Part shown: in pieces, positions 24,847 through 30,317 of the stretch
Position numbering within the stretch: position 1 is the stretch's first letter
Layout: every line of letters begins with the position of its first letter
Assembly: GCA_023384025.1 (NCBI GenBank)
Contig: JAHDXX010000006.1
Location: 1 to 30,317, forward strand
Source: Sphingomonadaceae bacterium
Lineage (GTDB): Bacteria; Pseudomonadota; Alphaproteobacteria; Sphingomonadales; Sphingomonadaceae
Direction: 5' to 3'
DNA: 30,317 bases
Position numbers and translations under genes: made by a program
Notes under the pieces: model-generated
What the model saw: only the letters and a program-made list of their open reading frames with translations
Databases searched by the model: none
Told to the model about the DNA's origin: nothing

Positions 24847-25176
24847 TCAAATCCCGAAGCTGGACCCGCATCCGCACCCTGCGGCAGCATTGGGATTTTC
24901 CACCCGGAAAGCGGCTCCGCCCAGCGATTCAACGAAATCGACCACGCTCCCGGCGACAAGATCGAGGCTGACCGGGTCGACCACCAACCGGACCCCGTCG
25001 GTCTCGCTGACCGAATCGTCGCTGTCGGCCCCTTCGGCCAGGTCGAACTTGTACTGGAAGCCCGAACAGCCGCCCCCCTCGACCGACAGGCGCAGGATGG
25101 CGGGTTTCGACTGGCGCTCGGCAATCCACGCGACACGCGCGGCAGCGGCGGGGGTAAGCGATAGCATCTGGCCCAT
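24847..25176 (-). CDS. erpA: Iron-sulfur cluster insertion protein ErpA (IscA/HesB family)
   Basis: The 109-residue A-type carrier binds and delivers Fe-S clusters. The three ligand cysteines are present: Cys37 in GGGCSGFQY, and Cys101 and Cys103 in GCGCGSSF. NPNAAAGCGCGSSF is close to the ErpA tail. ATG at 25176 is used; a second at 25167 (MLSLTPAAA) is plausible since neither has a good ribosome binding site. The CBS-domain gene ends 31 bp upstream, so the three genes to xth may form one operon. Confidence 0.92.
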   Translation of the reverse strand: MGQMLSLTPAAAARVAWIAERQSKPAILRLSVEGGGCSGFQYKFDLAEGADSDDSVSETDGVRLVVDPVSLDLVAGSVVDFVESLGGAAFRVENPNAAAGCGCGSSFGI

Positions 25177-25207
25177 AAGGCCAAGGTAGGCGCGCTGCGC
25201 CTGCTTC

Positions 25208-25639
25208 TCAAGCCATCTGGATATAGTCGCGCATGGCGGCAGCCTCGGTCTCGACCTCGTCGATCCGTGACTTGACCAGATCGCCGATCGAGATGAACCC
25301 GCACAGCACTTCGCCTTCCAGCACCGGCAGGTGGCGGATCCGCCGCCGCGTCATCAGTGCGAGCGCCTCGATCACCTTGGTCTGCGGAGTGACGGTAATC
25401 GGCGGGGCGGTCATCACTTCGCCGACGCGCCGCTCGAGGCAGGCAGAGCCTTCGTCGGCCATGCGGTAGATGACGTCGCGTTCGGAAAAGATTCCGACGA
25501 CCCTGCCCGCTTCCATCACCGGCAGCGCCCCGATCCGCCGCGCGGCCAGCAGGGCGACCACGTCGCGCACGCTGGCGCCGGTGTCGCAAGCGATCACGTC
25601 GCCGCTGGTCCGCCCGGCGATAAGGTGGGAAATCTGCAT
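25208..25639 (-). CDS. CBS-domain pair protein
   Basis: This 143-residue stand-alone protein has two CBS motifs (about residues 10-60 and 74-130), with IGALPVMEAGRVVGIFSERDV in the first and IRHLPVLEGEVLCGFISIGDLVK in the second. Such pairs bind adenosine nucleotides (AMP, ATP, SAM) and sense energy state; the partner is unknown. ATG at 25639 has a perfect AGGAGG 7 bases upstream, which rules out the longer reading frame. It diverges from the small membrane protein gene, with 40 bp between starts. Confidence 0.92.
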   Translation of the reverse strand: MQISHLIAGRTSGDVIACDTGASVRDVVALLAARRIGALPVMEAGRVVGIFSERDVIYRMADEGSACLERRVGEVMTAPPITVTPQTKVIEALALMTRRRIRHLPVLEGEVLCGFISIGDLVKSRIDEVETEAAAMRDYIQMA

Positions 25640-25679
25640 CGACTCGCCTCCTCTCTCGTTGTTGTCGCGCGAGGATGCC

Positions 25680-26045
25680 ATGAACATGCCCGAATCGCCA
25701 AATCTGCCGCCGGTTGCCAAGCGCGGCCGCAGCCCCCATGTGGCGGCGATGGCCCGTAAATCCCCGCTCGACGATCCCCGCAAGGCTGCCCATGCCTGGG
25801 CCCGCTATCGCCGGATGATGCGTTTCATGATGCTGCTGACGGTCGGCACGGTCATGCTGGCGCTGGCGGTGCTGTACAAGCAGGGCAGCGCGGCGACCGT
25901 GCATTTCTACATCGCCACTGCACTGGGGATCGGCTTCACCATGCTGCTGACCGGCGGGCTGATGGGGCTGGTATTCTTGTCGAGCGGCACCGGGCACGAC
26001 GAGAGCGTGAGCGACCTCAGCGAGGACAGCGAGCCGCGGATCTAG
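25680..26045 (+). CDS. Small two-helix membrane protein, function unknown
   Basis: The 121-residue protein has a basic cytoplasmic N-terminus (about 1-45, rich in Arg/Lys/Pro), then two hydrophobic helices: about 46-66 (MMRFMMLLTVGTVMLALAVL) and about 72-102 (FYIATALGIGFTMLLTGGLM). An acidic tail follows (DESVSDLSEDSEPR). I do not recognise a specific family. GAGG lies 5 bases before the ATG, supporting this start. It converges on the ferredoxin gene and overlaps its last 4 bases, so the two stop codons interlock. Confidence 0.7.
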   Translation: MNMPESPNLPPVAKRGRSPHVAAMARKSPLDDPRKAAHAWARYRRMMRFMMLLTVGTVMLALAVLYKQGSAATVHFYIATALGIGFTMLLTGGLMGLVFLSSGTGHDESVSDLSEDSEPRI

Positions 26046-26407
26046 CGATTTGCCCTGAGCCGGTATTCCTCGACCGGTTTGCCCCCGATCAGGTGGCGCT
26101 GGATGATCTGTTCGAGCACGTCCGGAGTGCACGAATGGTACCACACCCCGTCAGGCCACACGACCGCGACCGGGCCAAGGGTGCAGACTTGCAGGCAGTC
26201 GGCCTTGGTCCGCTGGACACTGCCTTGCGGCCCGACCAGCCCCAGATCCTTGAGCCTCTGCTTGAGATAGGCCCATGACACTTCGCCCTGCGCCCGGTTG
26301 CAGCAGGCCTGCTTCTCCGACAGGGCGCACAGGAAGATATGGCGCTCGATCCGCTCGCCATTGATCTTCGCCAGCGCCTTGCCGGCCAGAGCGACCTGAT
26401 CAGGCAC
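26042..26407 (-). CDS. Thioredoxin-like [2Fe-2S] ferredoxin
   Basis: The 121-residue protein has the cysteine pattern of thioredoxin-fold ferredoxins: Cys27 (IFLC), Cys35/36 (ACCN), Cys71 and Cys75 (ADCLQVC), then LGPVAVVWPDGVWY. It should carry electrons in the cytoplasm; the partner is unknown. The start is GTG at 26407, chosen for GGAG just upstream and because it falls two bases after the stop of the S9 peptidase gene, which implies co-translation. A longer in-frame start would overlap the peptidase. Confidence 0.85.
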   Translation of the reverse strand: MPDQVALAGKALAKINGERIERHIFLCALSEKQACCNRAQGEVSWAYLKQRLKDLGLVGPQGSVQRTKADCLQVCTLGPVAVVWPDGVWYHSCTPDVLEQIIQRHLIGGKPVEEYRLRANR

Positions 26408-26409
26408 CG

Positions 26410-28530
26410 CTACTCCGCCGCTTGCGGCTTGAGCCAGCGGTCGAGCCAGGCAAACACCGTCTCGTGCCACTGGATCGAATTCTTCGCGCCCAGCACCCAG
26501 TGGTTCTCCTCAGGGAAGACCAGCAATTGTGCGGGAATGCCGCGCTCCTGCAGGGCGGTGAAGGCACCCAGGCCCTGCGTATAAGGCACACGGAAGTCCT
26601 TTTCGCCCAGCACGACCAGCATCGGCGTGCGCCACTGGTCGACGTGGTTGACCGGGTTCCACTTTTCGTACTCGGCGCTCGCTTCGGCAAAGGAACCGCC
26701 GAAGTCCCACCGCGGGAACCACGATTCCTCGGTCGAGTAGTAGAACGCACGCGTGTCGAACAAGCCGTTGTGGTTGACGAGGCACTTGAACCGGTCGGGC
26801 CATTTGCCGGCGATCCAGTTCATCATGTAGCCGCCGTAGCTCGCCCCCATGGCGCAGGCATTGGCACCATCGATCTGCGGGTCGAGCGCGAGCGCGGCGT
26901 CGAGGCCCTTCTGCAGGTCCTCGAGCGGCTTGCCGCCCCAGTCGCGGTTGATCGCGTCGGTGAAGGCCTGCCCGTATCCGGTGCTGCCGTGGAAATCGAC
27001 CGAGATCACCGCATAGCCCTGGCTGGCGAGCACACGCGGGTTCCACCGGCTCGACCAGCCATCGTCGAACGAACCCTGCGGCCCGCCATGGACGTAGAGG
27101 ATGGCGGGCAACTGGCCCTGATGGTTCTCCGGCCGGGTGATCTGGCCCCACACGGTTGCGCCTTCGGCCCCGGCAAAGCTGAAACGGGTGGTGCGCGTCG
27201 CTGCCATCGCGCCCATCCGCGGGGTTGCGGCAGAGGTGACCGGCATGGCCTGGCCCCAGCTCCTCGACAGGAACAGCTCCGACGGCGCGCCGATCGAATT
27301 GCGGCTGAACAGCAGGTTGCCGCCCGCCAGCGGGATCACATCGCCGATCCGGCCTTCGTTGCCGGCCATCAGGTCAAGCCGTTCGACCTTGCCGGTGCGC
27401 GGATCGATCCGGAACGCCGGGGTGTCGAGCACGTCCTGCGCAGTGCCGACCAGCCAGCGCGAATCGGGCGTCCAGGCGAGGCTGCCGAACGAACGGTCAA
27501 AGTCCTGAGTCAGTGCGCGGGTCTTGCCGGTCCTGACGTCGCGCAGCCATACCACCAGCCGGTCGGCCTCGTATCCGGGCCGCGCCATCGCGGTCCAGGC
27601 CAGCCACTTGCCGTCGGGCGAGGGGGCCGGAGTCAGGTCCATCGCCTGATTGTCAGCCGTCAGGTTGACCGGCGCAGATGCATCGAGTGCGCGCCACCAC
27701 AGGTCGGTGTTGGTCGAACGTGGTTCGTCGATTCCGCCTTGCCGGGCGATGAAATAGACCCCCGAGCCATCGGGTGCCCAGGCCAGGTCCTCGCCGCCGC
27801 CATAGGGCTTGTGTGGCGTGTCCCCGTTCAGCGCACCTTCGCCTGCCGGGCCGTCAAGCGCCACTCCGTCGCCAATGACGCCGTCGGAGCCGAGCCGGAA
27901 GGCAAAGGCGCGGCTGATCGTCCCCGGTGTTTCCCACTCGTCCCAATGGCGCACGAACCCGTCAGTGCCCTGGTAGAGCCGCCCGCTGCCGGGGCCGGGC
28001 AAGTGCGCCGTGCCGTCACCGTCGCAACCGAAAGTCGGGCAATCGCGCGCGACTTCGCCCCACACCACCAAGGCATCGCCCTTGGGTGACAGGGCGTAAC
28101 CGGCGACGTCGGTCGCAAAGCGGGTGATTTGCGTCGGGGTGCCGATCGCACCGTCTGCTTCGCGCACCGCACGCCAGACCTGGGTTTTCGCGCCGTCTTC
28201 GCCGCGCGCCGAGAGGAACCACAGGGCATCATCGGGGCCGACCGTGACCGAACTGGCGCTGCCGCCAAGGTCAAGCGCGACGGCTTCCGCGCGCGGGTCG
28301 GCAAGGCTGCGCTGCCACAGTGTCGTGGTCCGCTTGAGCGTGTCCGGATCGGTCTCGGTCACCGGATAGACCATCACCCCGCCATCCGGCGTGACCGCCG
28401 GGCTGCCGACCCGCGGCAGAGTGACAAGATCCTGCGCGGTCATCGGCGCGGCGTCCTGCGCCAGCGACAGGGAGGGGAAGGCCGCGAGACTGGCGGCGAG
28501 AGCGATCAGGGACCCGGTGTGTTTTTTCAT
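26410..28530 (-). CDS. S9 family prolyl oligopeptidase (DPP/acylaminoacyl-peptidase type), secreted
   Basis: The 706-residue protein starts with a signal peptide (SLIALAASLAAFPSLSLA), so it acts in the periplasm or outside. A beta-propeller with WD-like repeats (DGGVMVYPVTETD, PDGKWLAWTAM, SLAWTPDSRWL) makes up about residues 30-440. The C-terminal alpha/beta hydrolase domain carries the catalytic triad Ser564 (GASYGGYM), Asp645 (GEKDFRVP) and His677 (EENHWV). It should remove or process N-terminal peptides. The start at 28530 is chosen because the signal peptide begins there. The ferredoxin gene follows by two bases. A perfect palindrome lies about 56-74 bases upstream. Confidence 0.92.
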   Translation of the reverse strand: MKKHTGSLIALAASLAAFPSLSLAQDAAPMTAQDLVTLPRVGSPAVTPDGGVMVYPVTETDPDTLKRTTTLWQRSLADPRAEAVALDLGGSASSVTVGPDDALWFLSARGEDGAKTQVWRAVREADGAIGTPTQITRFATDVAGYALSPKGDALVVWGEVARDCPTFGCDGDGTAHLPGPGSGRLYQGTDGFVRHWDEWETPGTISRAFAFRLGSDGVIGDGVALDGPAGEGALNGDTPHKPYGGGEDLAWAPDGSGVYFIARQGGIDEPRSTNTDLWWRALDASAPVNLTADNQAMDLTPAPSPDGKWLAWTAMARPGYEADRLVVWLRDVRTGKTRALTQDFDRSFGSLAWTPDSRWLVGTAQDVLDTPAFRIDPRTGKVERLDLMAGNEGRIGDVIPLAGGNLLFSRNSIGAPSELFLSRSWGQAMPVTSAATPRMGAMAATRTTRFSFAGAEGATVWGQITRPENHQGQLPAILYVHGGPQGSFDDGWSSRWNPRVLASQGYAVISVDFHGSTGYGQAFTDAINRDWGGKPLEDLQKGLDAALALDPQIDGANACAMGASYGGYMMNWIAGKWPDRFKCLVNHNGLFDTRAFYYSTEESWFPRWDFGGSFAEASAEYEKWNPVNHVDQWRTPMLVVLGEKDFRVPYTQGLGAFTALQERGIPAQLLVFPEENHWVLGAKNSIQWHETVFAWLDRWLKPQAAE

Positions 28531-28585
28531 GGCGCCGGACCCTACGGCGCGGCGCGCATGGTGCAAGGAATTTTGGTTGGAGCTT

Positions 28586-28604
28586 GTTTCAGCTATGCTG
28601 AAAC
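28586..28604. promoter_or_regulatory. Perfect 8-bp inverted repeat upstream of the S9 peptidase gene
   Basis: GTTTCAGCTATGCTGAAAC: arms GTTTCAGC and GCTGAAAC around a three-base centre. It lies in the 113-bp gap between popZ and the peptidase. A dimeric repressor operator is one reading; a short terminator for popZ is another, but there is no T-run on the minus strand. Confidence 0.45.
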
Positions 28605-28643
28605 CGAACGGCCGGTGCCGCTTCCACGCCAGTGGCAGAAAAT

Positions 28644-29090
28644 CTACCCGCGCTTGCCTGCGATCCGGCTGATCTCGGCTTTGACCATGGTCTCGACCAT
28701 TCCGGGAAGGTGGGTGTCGAGCCACTGTGCCAGCATCGGGCGGAGCATTTCGCGCACCATCCCTTCGAGCGAAGTCTCACCCGAGCGGACAATCTGCGGG
28801 GGCACGCCCGGTTCGGCCAGCATCGCCAGTGCGGCCAGATTGGCCTGCATCGATTCGCGCACCGATTCGGCGATCAGCGGTTCCTCGCCGACCGGATCGG
28901 CTTCTTCGACCATGTGATCATCGCCCAGTTCGAGAACTTCGTCGGCTTCCTCATCGCTCGCCGGTTCGACCACGCCCTGCGTTTCGCGCCGACGCCGCTC
29001 TTCCAGCGCGCCGACGCGGTTGTCGCGTGCGATCACTTTCTTGATCGATTCGAGGATTTCCTCGACCGAAGCTTCCCCGTGCTGGCCCAT
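28644..29090 (-). CDS. popZ: PopZ-type polar organizing protein (DUF2497)
   Basis: This 148-residue protein has the PopZ layout. A short N-terminal helix (ASVEEILESIKKVIARDN, residues 7-24) matches the Caulobacter PopZ client-binding helix EEILASIRRII. A Glu/Asp-rich disordered linker follows (EPASDEEADEVLELGDDHMVEE). The C-terminal helical multimerisation region is about 107-148 (GMVREMLRPMLAQWLDTHLP). In Caulobacter PopZ forms a polar mesh that anchors the ParB-parS centromere. This version is shorter than the 177 residues of Caulobacter, with a shorter linker. GGGGG precedes the ATG by about 6 bases. It follows the tolC-family gene by 27 bp. Confidence 0.88.
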   Translation of the reverse strand: MGQHGEASVEEILESIKKVIARDNRVGALEERRRRETQGVVEPASDEEADEVLELGDDHMVEEADPVGEEPLIAESVRESMQANLAALAMLAEPGVPPQIVRSGETSLEGMVREMLRPMLAQWLDTHLPGMVETMVKAEISRIAGKRG

Positions 29091-29117
29091 TGCCTGCCCC
29101 CGAAATCCAGTGGTGAA

Positions 29118-30317
29118 TCAGCGCGGCGGCGTGACGTCACCCGTTACCGGACCGGGAACTGACGCATCCGGGGCAGGTATGTCAACGGTTCGTGTGGCCT
29201 GCACAGCGGGAGCAGGGTCGCGATCCCAGTCCCACACCGCACCACGAACGCGCTCGTAGTTGGTGACCGGGTCGTAGAGCACGCCTTCGTCATCAAGGCC
29301 AAGATCACGCGCTTCGGCCTTGCCCATGGCGGCAAGCAGGCTGAAACCGGCGACATAGGCGTTGCGCCGTGCCGTCACCAGCTGCACGCGCGCCCCAAGC
29401 AGTTCCTGCTCCGCATTGAGCACGTCGAGGATGGTGCGGTTGCCGATAGAGTTTTCAGCCCGTACGCCTTCGAGGCTCAGCTCGGCGGCTGAAACCGCCG
29501 CCTGGGCGCTGTCGATGATGCCGAGGGCCGCCTGCCAGCTCGACCAGGAAGCGCGCGTCTGGGCAATCGTTTCGCGCTCGGCGGCGATGACGTTCTCCAG
29601 CGCGGCGGTCGAACGAGCCTGGGCCTGGCGTACCTGCGCGGCAGGGCGCCCGCCCTGGAAGATCGGGATGGTCAGCCGCAATCCGGCGTTGGCGGTGGTT
29701 TCCTTCTGCTCCAGCGTGGCGGCAACCGGGCCGCCGAGCGTGCCGAAGTAATTGGTATAGTCCGCCCCCGCGAAAGCGCCGAGTGTCGGCTGGCGGCTGG
29801 CCCCGGCCACGCGGACGTCATGCTCCGATGCTTCGGCGCGCTCCTGCGCTGCGATGAGGTCAGGATTGTATTCGAGCGCAATGGCGACTGCCTCGTCGAC
29901 ATTGGCGGGCAGGCCCGGCAGCGGCGGCGGCGGTTCCAGGGCAGTCGGCGCCTTGCCCACCAGCGCAATGTAGTTCTCGCGCGCGCCGATCAGGTTGGCC
30001 TGGGCCGAGCGCAGATCGCTCTGGGCCACTGCCAGCCGGGCTTCGGACTGGGCGATGTCCGTCCGGGTCAGGTCGCCGATCTCGAACCGGTCGCGGGTCG
30101 CCTCGAGGTTGACCGACAGCACGTCGACCTGGTTGGCGGACAGCGCCACAAGTGCCTGCCCGCGCAGCACGTCCATGTAGGCGGCGACGACCTGGCTGAA
30201 CACCGCCGATTCGGTACCTCGCAGGTCGGCCCGCCCGGCCTCGATCCGGTCGCGCGCGGCGCGGACCGAGTTCTTCACGGCTCCGCCCGAATAGAGCGGC
30301 ACGGTCAGGTCGACCCC
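29118..30317 (-). CDS. tolC: TolC-family outer membrane efflux/secretion protein, partial
   Basis: About 400 codons are present; the start lies beyond the right edge. The two repeat halves of an outer membrane factor are visible: long helices such as RFEIGDLTRTDIAQSEARLAVA followed by a strand region (NYIALVGKAPTAL), then LTIPIFQGGRPAAQVRQAQA and VRAENSIGNRTILDVLNAEQELLGA, typical of TolC/TtgC. It forms a trimeric channel for type I secretion or RND pumps. In Caulobacter popZ also follows a tolC-like gene. The Pro-rich C-terminal tail carries no recognised motif. Confidence 0.9.
   Translation of the reverse strand, partial: GVDLTVPLYSGGAVKNSVRAARDRIEAGRADLRGTESAVFSQVVAAYMDVLRGQALVALSANQVDVLSVNLEATRDRFEIGDLTRTDIAQSEARLAVAQSDLRSAQANLIGARENYIALVGKAPTALEPPPPLPGLPANVDEAVAIALEYNPDLIAAQERAEASEHDVRVAGASRQPTLGAFAGADYTNYFGTLGGPVAATLEQKETTANAGLRLTIPIFQGGRPAAQVRQAQARSTAALENVIAAERETIAQTRASWSSWQAALGIIDSAQAAVSAAELSLEGVRAENSIGNRTILDVLNAEQELLGARVQLVTARRNAYVAGFSLLAAMGKAEARDLGLDDEGVLYDPVTNYERVRGAVWDWDRDPAPAVQATRTVDIPAPDASVPGPVTGDVTPPR

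Overview
The window is a high-GC alphaproteobacterial chromosome segment, most likely from the order Sphingomonadales (Erythrobacter/Sphingomonas-like). The evidence is gene order and family content: mnmE-mnmG-rsmG-parA-parB, rho-hemJ-hemE, ppsR-maf-aroE-coaE-dnaQ, a DUF6489 protein, a DUF4402 subunit with its own chaperone and usher, and a PopZ-type protein. The genus cannot be fixed from the sequence alone. I see no rRNA, tRNA, CRISPR array, insertion sequence or prophage.

Left part (1-6.7 kb). The N-terminal part of a PQQ-type sugar dehydrogenase is divergent from a free methionine-R-sulfoxide reductase gene. A glycine-zipper envelope protein follows. Then comes a minus-strand surface-fibre locus: DUF4402 subunit, PapD-like periplasmic chaperone, and a large outer-membrane usher-like protein. 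Two hairpins separate the subunit gene from the chaperone gene, and a CtrA-like box lies upstream of the chaperone gene.

Centre (6.7-17.6 kb). The minus-strand genes mnmE, mnmG, rsmG, parA and parB carry three parS-like sites: two inside rsmG and one between mnmE and mnmG. rho, hemJ and hemE lie closer to 17.2 kb. Between them are a divergent dienelactone hydrolase/NTF2-like pair and a BLUF blue-light sensor. The only long gene-free stretch, 17229-17571 between hemE and ppsR, has an AT-rich tract, several DnaA-box-like 9-mers and six GANTC sites. Its flanking genes are those of the experimentally defined Caulobacter origin, so I call it the putative chromosomal oriC.

Right part (17.6-30.3 kb). 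Plus-strand genes run away from the putative origin: ppsR, maf, aroE and coaE (a tightly overlapping operon), dnaQ, hpf, ptsN, a hotdog thioesterase, a DUF1491 gene and a SleB-like cell wall hydrolase. After a converging terminator come minus-strand xth, erpA and a CBS-domain gene, a small membrane protein, a thioredoxin-like ferredoxin, an S9 prolyl oligopeptidase, popZ and a partial tolC-family gene.

Taken together, the window holds much of the chromosome-segregation machinery (oriC, parS, ParA, ParB and the polar anchor PopZ) within about 22 kb, beside tRNA-modification, heme and housekeeping genes. The least characterised part is the DUF4402/chaperone/usher locus.
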